DNA of 64,000 nucleotides from Sarcophilus harrisii (GCF_902635505.1 NC_045431.1:99265988-99329987); one strand, 5' to 3'; counted from the stretch's first letter, positions 46,691 through 57,724 are shown. Notes: generated by a model from the letters alone, not told the origin. Made by a program: numbers and translations.

Positions 46691-47360
46691 GCTATAAAAT
46701 CACTTAACTCTTGTTATAGGTTGTAGATCTTGAAGGACATCAGAAATTCTTAGATATTGAAGTGAGGAGGCAAAATATCCCAGGTATGAGGAACATCATA
46801 GAGAAGGATATAAAGAATCATGTATGTACAAGTAGTAATAACCAAGCCAGTTTAGGTTAATCATGGTGTGGATGGAAGTAATAAGTAAACAGGTCATACA
46901 GAAAAGAGTCAGACTGTGAAGAACTATAACTACTCAATAGAAAAGTTTATATTTGACCCTAGTAGTGATAGAGGCATTAGTTTATTGAATGGGAAGGAAA
47001 GGCATAATTAAATATATTTTAGAAATGTTACTATAGTAGTTTTGTGGAGCATAGATTGGAGTAAAGAAAGTCTTGAAGAAGAGAAATAAAGACGACACTT
47101 TTATAGTCAGTGCCTGAAATGGTCAGGCTTGAATTGGAATGGTGGCTCTGTGGGTGAAGGGATGAGGATATCTAAGAGAGATACTGTTAAAATGGAAATG
47201 ATAAGTTTTGACAATTGTTTGGATATATAAGATGATTGAGAGATAAGGGGTGAAGATGACATCAAGGTTGTGGACTTAGCTGATGGGGAGGATAGTGGTT
47301 CTCTTTTTAGTATGATTTGGTGGGAGGACTTGCCAAGTGGGGCTTGTGCCTCCAAATGTC
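46690..47360 (-). repeat. L2 LINE internal (ORF2-side) fragment
   Basis: Antisense L2 phrases: 'caagccagtttaggttaatc', 'gaccctagtagtgatagagg', 'gatgacatcaaggttgtgga' and 'gatggggaggatagtggttc', in the order of mammalian L2. Non-coding now. Confidence 0.7.
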
Positions 47361-47459
47361 TTTTTTATCTGGAGCAATAACTTGAGTAAGGGCAAACTGA
47401 GTTTTGTCCAGAATTTAAAGATAACTGATTTCACGCTGATAGAGGCAGCATGGAGATGA

Positions 47460-47600
47460 TCCTGAAGAAAGAAAGAAGGAAAGAAAGCAATTCAAAGAAA
47501 AAACAGAAATAAGATGAAAGAAAGACAGAAAAATGAGGGAGGAAAGGAGGAAAGAAAAAAGAAGAAAGAAGAAAGGAAGAAAAGTAATAAAGAATAGAAA
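47460..47600 (+). repeat. GAAA-rich low-complexity tract
   Basis: Purine-rich AAGAAAGGAAG repeats. Gives spurious Phe/Leu/Ser frames on the minus strand. Confidence 0.9.
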
Positions 47601-47609
47601 ATGAGGAAA

Positions 47610-48070
47610 AAATATTCCCAGTATCATATCAACCTAGTCAAGCAAAACAAATTCCTATGCTGGCCCCTATGCAAAAATATTGTTATCATTTGATGTATTT
47701 TAGATCATTATTTCTGACATGAGGTAGGCAGTGTCTTTTATCAGCTCTCTTGAGTCATGATTGATCATTACATTGTAGAATTCTAAAGCTTTTAAGAATT
47801 GTTACAGTTTTAAATTCATGAATGAATCCAGAAATCTGGAGAAATATGTGTGGAGGGCAAAATGTGGCTGACATGTAGCTGCTAATGAGGATTCTGTAGT
47901 AGGAAGAGGCATCCTATCTTTAAGATCTTGTCAGAATTCTTTACCTAGAGTTGAGCCTTTCTTTGAGATTTGCTGATGAACAGCAAAGGATTCCCAGTGT
48001 TGTTGATCGCCTTTAGAAACTGTCCCTTCAGCCTAAATGTAATCTTTTCTCCTCCCAAAGAGTGCTTGAG
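47610..48070. other. No recognised feature
   Basis: No assignable repeat or coding signal. Confidence 0.45.
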
Positions 48071-48074
48071 TTTA

Positions 48075-48242
48075 TAGGATCATGGATTTAGAGGTGGAAG
48101 GAAGTAGAATGTCTCTTCACTTTATAATTGAGGAAAATAAAGTTAAGTAAATTGTCCAAAGTCACTTTGAAAGTAAGTGGGAGAACTGGGATAACTCAGA
48201 AAGACTCTTTCACCTCAAATCTATCACACTTTCCACTAGCTA
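48075..48242 (-). repeat. MIR SINE, near complete
   Basis: 'gatcatggatttagaggtgg', 'ctttataattgaggaaaata' and 'aattgtccaaagtcactttg' are the reversed marsupial MIR. Confidence 0.8.
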
Positions 48243-48344
48243 CTCTTGTTGATTTATTGATGATTGATTAGAATTCCTGATGGGATTAGAGGAAAGAAAA
48301 AAATGTGGAAAGTTGGGTTTTTAGCAATACCCAACTGGACTCCC

Positions 48345-48665
48345 TTGTCATCTCTACCTGTTAAAATCCTCTTCTTGAAGATCCATATAATCTCCTAATT
48401 TCTCTATGAGTATTTCCCTGATTTTCCCAGCTTGAGGAAAATCCTTTCTTCTTTTTTTAAGTTCCATACTTCTCTGACCTTTCTCCCATGCATTTTCTCA
48501 TTTTTATTTATATTATGTCTATATGTGTATATATCTTACCACTCTACTGAACTTTAAGCTTCCTGAAGGCAATGATTTGTGAGGGCTTTTCCCATCACTC
48601 TATATGTAGAATCTATTAAAGAAGCTTGTGTATTATGCTTACTTAATAATTACATGTTGAATCTT
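48345..48665 (+). repeat. L2 3' end
   Basis: 'ctactgaactttaagcttcc', 'tgaaggcaatgatttgtgag' and 'tacttaataattacatgttg' follow sense L2. Confidence 0.7.
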
Positions 48666-48699
48666 TAAAATTTTTCTTGCTTGTCTTCTCTCCCATATA

Positions 48700-48885
48700 T
48701 GTATCTCCTTTGAGTCTTTGCAACAACTTTATAAGGGAGGTGCTATTATTATATCTATTTTACAAAAGAGAAATTAAGTGACTTATCCAGGATGACACAG
48801 CTAATAAAGATCTCATTTAGATTTGAAACTTAGGTCTTACTGATTCCATGTCTAGCCTCTATCCACTATGTCATCTATCTGTCTC
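48700..48885 (-). repeat. MIR SINE, near complete
   Basis: 'gtgctattattatatctatt', 'gacttatccaggatgacaca' and 'tagcctctatccactatgtc' are the reversed CORE-SINE. Confidence 0.85.
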
Positions 48886-48889
48886 ATAC

Positions 48890-49460
48890 ATATTATGATT
48901 TCTTTTTAATCCAAAGAGATATTTTATATTCAGATTTTGATTCCTAGATTTATGATTACTTATTTCAGATTTTTTTTCAGGCATTGCTTTTGTGTGAAAA
49001 GTTTGCTGCTCTGTGAAATCTCAAACTGAACCTCTATCCTTGCTACCTGCAGACTTTGGGTTCAATGCCCCAGAAGCTGTCACCATTTTCCTCCTTACTG
49101 ATGTAATCCCTCTGATCAGATATTCTCATGCTAAGCTGAAGAGAATTTCAGTAACCTATCTGAATTATTGAAGATAAAAGTGCTGAGCTCTTACCTGTAC
49201 TATAAATTCTTGAAAAGAAATGAAAAAAAAATAGAGATAAGGCTGCTAGAGAATCTTGGAATAAAAGCTGCTTTTTCAAAATAGTATATTTTAGTAAGGT
49301 GAATTTCAGGGTCCCCCCCTTACTTTTCCTGCAAGAGTCCCTATTTCAGCATAAATGGAGGAAAGTTGCCATGCAATTGCTCAGAAAGTTGATTTTATTC
49401 CTAATATGCTGATGGATACTGTGGGATTTCTTCTGGCTGGTTTATTTGTTTAATGGTAAA
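48890..49460. other. No recognised feature
   Basis: No assignable repeat or coding signal. Confidence 0.45.
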
Positions 49461-49464
49461 TGGG

Positions 49465-49620
49465 AATAGCATAGTGAATTTATACTTGGAAGACCTAAGT
49501 TCCAACCCTTGTTATTTGCTACTTGTGTGAGAGTGATTTACTTAATTTTATGAACCATAGTCTCCTTCTGTAAAATGAGATTTATTTAGATGGTCTCAAC
49601 GAACCCTTCCTGCACTAATT
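49465..49620 (+). repeat. MIR SINE
   Basis: 'acttggaagacctaagttcc', 'gtctccttctgtaaaatgag' and 'agatggtctcaacgaaccct' in sense order. Confidence 0.75.
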
Positions 49621-49624
49621 GTAT

Positions 49625-49755
49625 GAAGACATTAGTGATCACTTTGTATAATCTCATTTCATAGGTGAGAAAAATGGAGGCCCAAGAAGTTGTTACATGT
49701 TATATGTAAAAAGGATATCAGGATGTTCATACATTCACATAGCCAGTCCTTAATT
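49625..49755 (-). repeat. MIR SINE fragment
   Basis: 'tctcatttcataggtgagaa' 'aaatggaggccc' and a decayed tail match the reversed core. It lies tail to tail with the preceding copy. Confidence 0.6.
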
Positions 49756-50187
49756 ATATTGAATGAATGAAAATGAAGATTATTGTGAAGTCTAAGAAAC
49801 AGAATAGGCAGCTACATTTTGAAAGTAATGTAAGGGACCCTGAAAAGTCTACTTGTCCTAAAACATTTCCTTTACCACTTTCTGCCATGGCACCTGAAAT
49901 TTTCAAACTTAGTAATTTCAAAGTTTTGAATTTTGAATTCCTTTGTGGTAAGACTTCGAAAGCCTCTGTTAAAATGCATGCACATTACTTATAAAGGATA
50001 ATCTATTAGTGATTTTCCATCATTTCCTTAGTAAGGCACTAATGAGTAGGTACTTTTTTATTGCAGAAAAAGGAGAAGGAAAACAACAAAAACAGACTCA
50101 AAGGCACTGCCCTGGAGATCATGGCTAGGAGAGAAAATCCAAGGGCTGGGAGTAGTCAAGAGTATATAAAGGGGATGAGAGGAAATA

Positions 50188-50190
<3 letters not shown>

Positions 50191-50233
<43 letters not shown>
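50191..50233. repeat. (TA)n microsatellite
   Basis: About 21 TA units. Confidence 0.95.
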
Positions 50234-50236
<3 letters not shown>

Positions 50237-50334
50237 TTGTCTACTTCACTATTTTGTTATAATTTCTTAATGTACATTATTATTTTATATTTCATTTTTA
50301 ATATAAATTTCATTTTTGAATATAATGAATTTGG

Positions 50335-50605
50335 TGACATAGGTTAGAGAACCAGGAAGTCTTTCTGGAGTCAGAAAGTTAAAATCTAACCTCAGACACT
50401 AGATATGACTAGACAAGTTACATTAACTCTGTCTGCTTCAGTTTCCTCACTTGAAAAAAGAATATAATAATAACACCTCTCTTTTGGTAATATTGTGAGA
50501 ATAAAATGATTATTTCTAAAGTGCTTTACAAACCTTAAAGAGCTATTTACATGGTAAAAGTAATATTAATAAATGCTAGTTATTATTATTATTGTTATTA
50601 TTTTT
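50335..50605 (+). repeat. MIR/CORE-SINE, full length
   Basis: 'gagaaccaggaagtctttct', 'aatctaacctcagacactag', 'gcttcagtttcctcacttga', 'aaagtgctttacaaacctta' and a TTATTATTATTGTTATTA tail. One of the most complete SINEs here. Confidence 0.9.
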
Positions 50606-50609
50606 CCTT

Positions 50610-50700
50610 TTCCTCTACCAAAGGAGCCATCTCTTGTAACATAGAATTTTTTAAAACACAGAAAAATGTAGTTCTTTGCTTTAATGTCCAAACCTGTCAT
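50610..50700 (-). repeat. Possible L1 3'UTR fragment
   Basis: 'ggagccatctcttgtaacat' and 'agaattttttaaaacacaga' resemble the antisense L1 3'UTR block seen at 2020-2050. Confidence 0.5.
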
Positions 50701-51109
50701 GGAAATAACAGTTTTCTCAATCATCCTTGGTGCCAAATATAATCTGTTAATGAAATCCTTATAAATATCTATCAAGAAACCTCATTTAAATATTTTAAAA
50801 AGCAAATTCAAAAGCTATGTTCTGCTAAGAAATATAAGTATTTTTATAAAATGGCTTTAAGAATTATAGGTAAGGCAGTCTTTGAAAGCAAGTTTTCCCC
50901 AGATAAACCTCTATGATAATTCTTGAAGTTTTCTTAAAGCAAGGGTTGCATTGAAGTGCATTAACTAGGTGCATTAACTAGAAAGACAGTATTTCTTGTG
51001 TCACCAGGGTTTTATCAAATCTGATGCTTTGGGGTGTTGATATTTAGACATGACTACGGATTGAAGAATGCTTACAAAAAGTCTGCTTTCTAGGGTAGAA
51101 TTGTATGCA

Positions 51110-51223
51110 AACATGAGAAATATATACATATATATGTATATACACACAGAGAAACACAAAGAGATAAAGACAGAGAGATACAGAGACAGAGAGAGACAGA
51201 TATAAGGAAAGAGACAGAGACAG

Positions 51224-51264
<41 letters not shown>

Positions 51265-51390
51265 CGAGAGAGACACAGAGACAGAGAGAGGGGAGAGATG
51301 GAGAGACAGAGAGATAAACAGAGACAGAAAGATACACAGAGAGAAACAGAGAGACAAAAAGAGAGAAAGACACACACAGAGAGAAATTAG
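51110..51390. repeat. Compound TATA/GA microsatellite
   Basis: A TATACA patch, GACAGAGA-type repeats, a pure (TA)n core at about 51231-51262, then more GAGACAGAGA. All long Ser/Leu/Cys open frames on its minus strand are artefacts. Confidence 0.95.
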
Positions 51391-52136
51391 AAACTGAAGA
51401 TGTGTGGGGGAAGCTGGCTACCCAATTTTTCTGTCCCTAATTTCCAACTTCCTACCTACAGACTTTGGGGAATTGCCTACTTTAGTGAGACTATACCTCT
51501 CTTTTGCATATATTTTATTCCTTGCTTTAAAAATATTTTGTATTTATTTGTATTTATTATCTATATACCTGTTGAAAACGTGAAGTAACCAAAGCCAAAA
51601 AGGTTAAGTTGAGGTAACTAATGATTTTGTACTTGGAGTTCAAAGACTTGCATTCAAGTCTTGGATTAGTTGTAATGTTCCTTCTACTCTGCCCTGCTTC
51701 TTTTCAGGCCTTATTATTCATTTCTCAAGACTAAGACACTAGTATTCCCTATTAGCCAGATAGGCTAGGGAAGAGGGAAAGGACCTGCAATGTCCTTGAT
51801 ATAAGGAACTCACAGATAAGGAAACTGCTTTATAAACTCAAGTCAGGCATATTTGCAACTGATAGGATAATAAAAGACAACAAAGCTGATTCTAGATATT
51901 CTAATTTCTGAGAGACAATAAACTGGAGTTTTATCTTTGCTTCCACCCTAAAGGTCAGAGCAAAGCTACTTTCCTGTTTATTAGCCATTAGCTTACACTT
52001 GTCAGTTTTACTCCTTCCACCAAATGCTACTTATAGAAGACCATTAAAGATAGCAAATAGTGAACAAAACTTCTTATCCATGAAAATAGCAAACAGAAAT
52101 CAGTTATACAGATTAGAATATTTTATACCATACTCC
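51390..52136. other. Mostly unassigned
   Basis: 51780-51850 ('ataaggaactcacagataag') may be a CORE-SINE tail. No gene seen. Confidence 0.4.
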
Positions 52137-52452
52137 AGCCTCTCGAACCTAATCCTAACCCTAACCCTAATCCAAACCCTAAATTGGCCTCCCTAAAATA
52201 CGCCTCCCGACTCTAACCCTAAATGCCTCCCAACCCTAACCCTAAATGCGCGCCTCCCGACCCTAACTCTAACCCTAACCCTAACCCTAACCCTAAATGC
52301 CTCCCGACTCTAACCCTAACCCTAAATTCGTGCCTCCCGACTCTAACCCTAACCCTAACCCTAAATTCGCACCCTAACTCTAACCCTAACCCTAACCCTA
52401 ACTCTAACCCTAACCCTAACCCTAACCCTAACCTTAAATTCTGCCTATTTCT
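52137..52452. repeat. Interstitial telomeric repeat array with CpG spacers
   Basis: About 25 CCCTAA units, plus CTCTAA/CCTTAA variants, in one orientation (G-rich TTAGGG on the minus strand). They are punctuated by related spacers at 52183-52214, 52223-52231, 52246-52260, 52297-52311, 52326-52343 and a short form at 52365-52372. The spacer core reads (ATGC/ATTCGTG)CCTCCCGACTCT. About ten CpGs lie in 316 bp of otherwise CpG-poor DNA, nearly all in spacers. Flanks carry spacer-like remnants ('gcctctcga' and 'attctgcct'). It has no coding function; the Pro-Asn and Gly-Leu frames come from the repeat. Confidence 0.95.
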
Positions 52453-52539
52453 AGAAATATTAATACTACTACTAAATATGTAATAATTTATGATACATTG
52501 CATAGTTACATGATATAGTTACATAGTTACATGATGATA

Positions 52540-52656
52540 CTTTTCCAGGGTCACAGAGCTAGAAAATGAATAAGCAGATTTAAACTCAGGAAAATGAGTC
52601 TTCCTGACTTCAGATCTGACATTCTGTCCCACAGTACCACCTGGCTGCCCTCTAGT
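52540..52656 (-). repeat. MAR1 SINE, 5' part
   Basis: 'ccagggtcacagagctagaa', 'agatttaaactcaggaaaat' and 'ccacctggctgccctc' are the reversed MAR1 head. Confidence 0.85.
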
Positions 52657-52859
52657 AATAATGTTAAGCCATTTAAAATCTTTTTCTTTTAACAAATAAA
52701 AAGAAAATTTGTGATTACAAATCTGTGAGAGAATCTTGCATAGAGAACCAGTCAAATTTTAAATTAATTTAATCTACCTTAAGTTTTGAACCACAGTAGT
52801 AATACATCACTACCACACAGTAGCAGACTACCTAAATGTCAGACTTTAAAAAAAATTTT

Positions 52860-54160
52860 TTTTCAGGAAAACTATCAAATTGAGTTAGTATAGAATTTTT
52901 TTTTTCCTCACCTCCTGACAATTGGATTCCAGCTGTCTCAGCCCTTGTTAGCAGTTTTCTGCAGTACTTTGCCCTACTTCATGCTGCCTGTCACCCCTCA
53001 AACACTCTGTTGTTTGAATAATTAGGCTTATTTATGAGCTGCTGGACAAAAAGCTCAATATCATCACGTTATTTTCCCTTCTCCCAACTTATTTTCCCCC
53101 CATAAGTTGGGTTTTCTGAGTATAATTAAAGCAGTAACTTTAGCTGCAAGATGTTTGTCCTTATAATGAGTTCCCTGGTGACATGAAAACCTCATCTTTC
53201 ACTTCAGCCTAAACTCAGCATGTCTTCCTGATTCTGTGAATGGAATGATTGACTTGAATCTGTGGCAACATCACGTTAACCGATCATGTCCCAGCGGTGT
53301 GTGTTAAAATTAAAGTTATGCCATCAAAGTAGGGGTTACTCATTTTCTGGAAATGGAAACACAATGGTTAGCTTCCTTATTAGTCTCTTTATTAACTAGA
53401 GCAGATGGCTGCCTGTCTTATGCTCAAGCCATTTTCCAGAGATGGGGAAATTTTCCTGATTTAGAATTTCAAATGATATTATTCACAGGAGCTCCAAATG
53501 TTGGCATCTTTTGTTCTTTTAATGGCCAAAACAAATGCTAAGAATGAAAGCTTCACCTGTGGCCAAAGGGTTAAGCCTTCCACGGAGAGGCTATAACAAC
53601 ACATTAGACAAGGGCATTTGACTTTTGCAAATGTCTTCAAAATTTATTGCTAGGAATTGCTGTTCTTTTTCTTAGACATTATTATTGATGTTTATTGCAG
53701 AGGTGTTTTTTTTTTTTTTAAACTTCACAGAGAATGCATCAGGCTCAGTCATCTTGTCTGACTTCCAGGTCTTGTGGCTCATTAAGTCAACACTACCATT
53801 ATCCAATAAACTCTCTAGTAATTGTTCAGAGAGTGTGCATGATGTTTTCCTCCCATTATCTTTCCTGAGAAATGCTTAAAAATCAGAACCATGAAGAGTT
53901 CTTTAAAAATCATTCTCAGACACCTGCAATTTTCATGATCCAGGGTTTCCATAAATGCCTCTGGTTTTGAGGAAATAAAGTGATTGTTTGTCCTGCCTAC
54001 ATACCTAGGCTAGCACTCTGAGGGAAAGCTTCCCTGTAAAACAGAATGACTCACTCCACAGTGGGTTTGGGTGACATTTTAGTGACTTGTCATAAATAGT
54101 GCAGTGGGACTAAGTAAACTGAGTTTAATGACTAGCTTTACAAGGCAGTTTGTTTCTTGC
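52860..54160. promoter_or_regulatory. Repeat-poor block, possible conserved non-coding region
   Basis: About 1.3 kb with no recognised LINE, SINE or LTR, unusual in this window; only a T run at about 53706-53719 interrupts it. It is dense in homeodomain-like motifs (TAATTAGG at about 53020, ATAATTAAAG at about 53122, TTATTAACT at about 53391) and in sequences such as 'catcacgttaaccgatcatg'. This is what mammalian developmental enhancers often look like, but function is inferred only from the lack of repeats and motif texture. No coding frame is convincing. Confidence 0.35.
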
Positions 54161-54223
54161 TCATGAGCTCAGTGACCTTTTCCCTTGAGACAGATATTAC
54201 TGGAAATCTACATCCATTTTTTT

Positions 54224-54254
54224 ATTTATCCGATTTTTTTTTTTTTTTTTTTTG
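54224..54254. repeat. Poly(T) tract
   Basis: T run at about 54234-54254, followed by A-rich sequence; could be a decayed retroposon tail. Confidence 0.6.
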
Positions 54255-54379
54255 CTTAGCAACCAAGAACATAAAGGAAGAAAAAAAGGAAAAAAATAGA
54301 AAAAGAAAGGGTTTTATATCAAGTAAAAAAATAACTGTTACAAGATGAATAACTAGTATCTACAAGTATTCACGGAAGA

Positions 54380-54520
54380 TAGATTGTAAGAATTGAAAAA
54401 GGATCAAGAGGTCACATAATCTGATACCTTCATTTTATACATAAGGAAATTTAAGAGCAGAGATTTTAGGGACTTACTCAAGGTCATTCAGCAAACTAAT
54501 AGTATTAATGTTAGAATCTG
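54380..54520 (-). repeat. MIR SINE
   Basis: 'gattgtaagaattgaaaaag', 'cttcattttatacataagga' and 'actcaaggtcattcagcaaa' are the reversed MIR. Confidence 0.75.
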
Positions 54521-54849
54521 TTAGAGAATGATCATGGGAAAGAGACTAACATTTTATGTTAAATTGGCATTTAAAATAGTGAACTGAGATACAGCAAGAT
54601 GTACTTTTATATCAAGCAGTAGAGTTTGATGTACTTTCATTTCATCTTACCCATCAAAGACCCAGCATTCTTTCTTAGGTTTCTTCACATCTTCAGAGTA
54701 TTATTTACTGTACTGCCTAACTAATCTTTATGTATTATTCTGGTCATCACTTTTCTTTTCAAGTATTTCAGTAATTCACTATTGTCTATTGAATAAAACA
54801 CTCAGTATTCAAATAGCCTCACTATCTAACCCTAACCTGTAAGCTCCAT

Positions 54850-54980
54850 ATTTGGAATCAATGGACTTGAAGTCAAATGCTGGATTTCTACCAATTACTA
54901 CCAGTGTGAGATTGGGCAAATTATTGAGCTCATTAGAATGAATGATCTGTAAGATTCATTGTTGTGTTATTCGATTATCC
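54850..54980 (+). repeat. MIR/CORE-SINE fragment
   Basis: 'tggacttgaagtcaaatgct' and 'gtgtgagattgggcaaatta' in sense order. Confidence 0.7.
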
Positions 54981-54984
54981 TGCT

Positions 54985-55112
54985 TTTCCTGCTACCTGTT
55001 ATTCTCATCTCCTTTCCAAATATATTCCAATTCACTTGCAAGCTAAAACATTCTCCCTCTGACATCATTGGGCCTCTTCCAGAATGAAGGATGAACAATA
55101 ATTCTATATTCT
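54985..55112 (+). repeat. Marsupial SINE tail ('gaatgaaggatgaacaa' family)
   Basis: 'ccaattcacttgcaagctaa', 'ctctgacatcattgggcctc' and 'cagaatgaaggatgaacaat' match the tail of the SINE at 43765-43965. It follows the CORE-SINE piece just upstream, so both may be one element. Confidence 0.75.
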
Positions 55113-55164
55113 TCCCATAAGGAATTATTATTCATTTTCTATTCTTTTCTTGCTCTTTCTTCTC

Positions 55165-55530
55165 TCTTGATCTTTCCTTCTTTTTTTTGATCCTGGAATG
55201 GAATCCTCTCCTTCCATATCCATCAAACCTCATTTGGTCTATTGAAATGTCACTCTTCAAGGACCACTTCAATTGCCATTTTCTCTATGAAGCTTTCACT
55301 GACCTAGTCTTCCATCCTCAACTTACAGCCATGCATCAACTCTCAAATTTCTGCTTGGATTTTGCACTTATCTTATGTGCCCTTATATCATAACTATTAG
55401 AAATCTTTCTTTTCATTATATTATTTACTCATCTCAGCAGTTTCTTTGTAAGATATATCTTTATTGCCAGAACATAGTAACTTTATACATAACAGGGGTT
55501 TAATAAATATTTATTGAATTAGAAAAAAAC
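55165..55530 (+). repeat. L2 3' region
   Basis: 'cactcttcaaggaccacttc', 'tctatgaagctttcactgac' and 'taataaatatttattgaatt' are sense L2. Confidence 0.8.
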
Positions 55531-55564
55531 AACTGAATTATGTTCACAATAGTTTTAGTGCTGG

Positions 55565-55815
55565 GTATTTGGTAGTGCAACGAATGGAGTGCAGGGCTTG
55601 GAGGCAGGAAGACTCGTCTTCCTTAGTTCAAATCCAGCCATGGACCCTATGTATTTCCTTAGGTAAGTCACCTGACCTTGTTGGCTTCAGTTTGCCCTCT
55701 GCAAATTTAACTGGAAAAGGAAATGGCAAACTACTCAAGTATTTTTGCCAAGAAAATCCCAAACAGGGTCGAGAAGAGTCAGACACAAATGAAAAAAAAA
55801 ATGAACAATTTTAAT
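55565..55815 (+). repeat. MAR1 marsupial SINE
   Basis: 'ggcttggaggcaggaagact', 'gttggcttcagtttgccctc', 'gaaaaggaaatggcaaacta' and 'gggtcgagaagagtcagaca'. Near full length with an A-rich tail. Confidence 0.9.
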
Positions 55816-55990
55816 TCCAATCCATTAAACATTTACTGAGTGCCTATGGCATGCCAGGAGTTATTCATAGTGATAAGGATACAATTAATGAAAACTAAGA
55901 CAGTCCCTGCCCTAAAGAAACTTATATTCTAAAGGGGGAGAGAAGATACAAAAGGAGTTAGGAAAATGAAGGAGAAACCAGGATACACCT
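55815..55990 (-). repeat. L2 3' end
   Basis: 'aacatttactgagtgcctat', 'ggcatgccaggagttattca' and 'agtccctgccctaaagaaac' are the antisense L2 terminus. Confidence 0.85.
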
Positions 55991-56077
55991 AGAGCAAAGG
56001 CATTTTGTTTTATGAAACTGAAATCAGACAGGGCAACAAATGCACAATTTCCTTCTGTATCTTTGAAAGTTGGTAAG

Positions 56078-56105
<28 letters not shown>
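56078..56105 (+). repeat. (GT)n microsatellite
   Basis: About 14 GT units. Confidence 0.95.
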
Positions 56106-56108
<3 letters not shown>

Positions 56109-56169
56109 CATGATTGTTTAAAATTAATTTAAAATAAGCAAACCCTAGAATAAATCAGTTGTCTTCATT

Positions 56170-57615
56170 TTTTAATCATTCCAGAAATTTGAGTTGTTCT
56201 AATGTTGTCTTTTCTACTTGACATATTGGCTGTTTACACTCTTTTATGATATGAAACCAATGAGACCAAGAACTTCTATCATTCCAAATTCCCAGGGTAA
56301 CATTGTTATAGATTAAGACCATAGATTTCAGGGTTTCTCCTTCTATTTTAGGTCTATATTCTAATTTCAACATTGTACAACTTCAAGTTGAGCCGGCAAT
56401 TAGTATAGAAACAGCAAGAAATGGTATGGTTCTACATTTAGCCTATTCAGAACTACAACTAGGGATTTTTGCACCTGGGGAAAGAAGCATAATCATCAGC
56501 AGCATCTTTACTTCTTTTTGTAGGAAAGGGAAAGAGAGAGAGGTGCTGGGATACCATTGTGAAATATGGAGTAGGGATTAGAAAGAGGGAAGGAGAACAA
56601 GGGTAGAGTGGGGAAGAAACTCCTCCCAGTTTACTATATGGTAGCTCCTGATGTTAACAAATTATTCTTACTAACTATTAACTAAACTATGTTGTTTCTT
56701 TGCTGCCAAAGAACTGCAAGTACTGATAGCACTTTCTAAATTTAGCACAGTGGAGTAAATCTTCATTTGTTCTATCCTGGTTATAGCTCTGACTGATCCC
56801 ACTAATACAAATTCCTCCAATTCCTTTGTGCAAGAACTAGTGTTTAATATGACAGTGTCAAGTTAGATGTTATATTTTAGTGTTTTGACAAGGAAATTGT
56901 CCTTTAAGGCAGATAGATATTTCTATCATCCCACCTTGAGAGCCTTGTATTGGTCAATATAAATAAGAAACATGACCTTATCTTGAGAATCAGTCATCAC
57001 TGAGAATCTTGGTTAGGAAGAAATGCCAAATGAAATTTCTCCAGGTTCACAAAACATGTCTCACATGGATTTCTGTTTAATAAGTAGTCAAGTAGGTGCT
57101 AAAATAGAAAGCTTTTCTTTAAGGGTTCAATAAGACGATAACATTTCTGTAGGTTAGTCCATGGGATCTTTCTATGTGAAGGATACCTTATGAAAACATA
57201 GAATGGAACAGAAAAACATTCTAAGCATGTTGTTTGATTATGCAATTATAGGCAAGCAGCCATCACTAGGAGCTTTCAACTAGGGCATGCCTTATAGCCT
57301 ACTGGCTGCCAGCCTCTGAGATGAATCCATGAGGGGTCTTTAAGAGCATCCATTGATTTGTAGGTAGACTAAAAACACCACAAATTCATTTTTGAGTAGG
57401 TTCCCTTTGGTCTGTCGTCTGGATTCTTACCCTGAATGGTTTGAAAGAAGTAAGGCAATTGAATTGCCCAAGGAAGAGGAACTCTATATTGGTTGTATGA
57501 AATGTTTCCCTAGTCAGAACCTCCAAGTGAGCATATTCAACAGCATTGCTGGTGAAAAGATACACAGTGTACTTTTCAGTACTTTTGCATACAAATACAC
57601 AGAATATAAGTATAG
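56170..57615 (-). pseudogene. Unidentified broken protein-like tract
   Basis: Several minus-strand stretches read like protein. In order from the high-coordinate end: around 57540-57390 (YTVYLFTSNAVEYAHLEVLT, EFLFLGQFNCLTSFKPFRV); 57240-57020 (FIRYPSHRKIPWTNLQKCYR, CETCFVNLEKFHLAFLPNQ); 56890-56700 (TKELEEFVLVGSVRAITRIE, MKIYSTVLNLESAISTCSSL); and 56373-56176 (MLKLEYRPKIEGETLKSMVL, EKTTLEQLKFLE). The mix of aliphatic, aromatic and charged residues is unlike translated AT-rich DNA. The tract is broken more than once. The family is unknown to me: it could be a host-gene relic or part of a mobile element. The order on one strand over about 1.4 kb without other repeats supports a single decayed source. 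Confidence 0.35.
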
Positions 57616-57724
57616 GTTCACTTTAATTCTAGAACTATAATCTTTCCAAGTACAACCTAAGAATACCACATAAAGCCAGTTCAGTTTTCACCATGGAAAA
57701 ACCTTCATGAAAAGCAGTTGGATC

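Noticed and set aside
47415-47627. Hydrophobic minus-strand frame resembling a membrane peptide
   Set aside because: Antisense of a GAAA-rich low-complexity tract.
51001-51377. Long minus-strand frames resembling membrane proteins
   Set aside because: Artefact of the compound GA/TA microsatellite.
52219-52503. Gly-Leu-rich and Pro-Asn-rich repeat proteins on the two strands
   Set aside because: Both are readings of the telomeric CCCTAA array; such peptides would need unusual translation and no evidence exists here.
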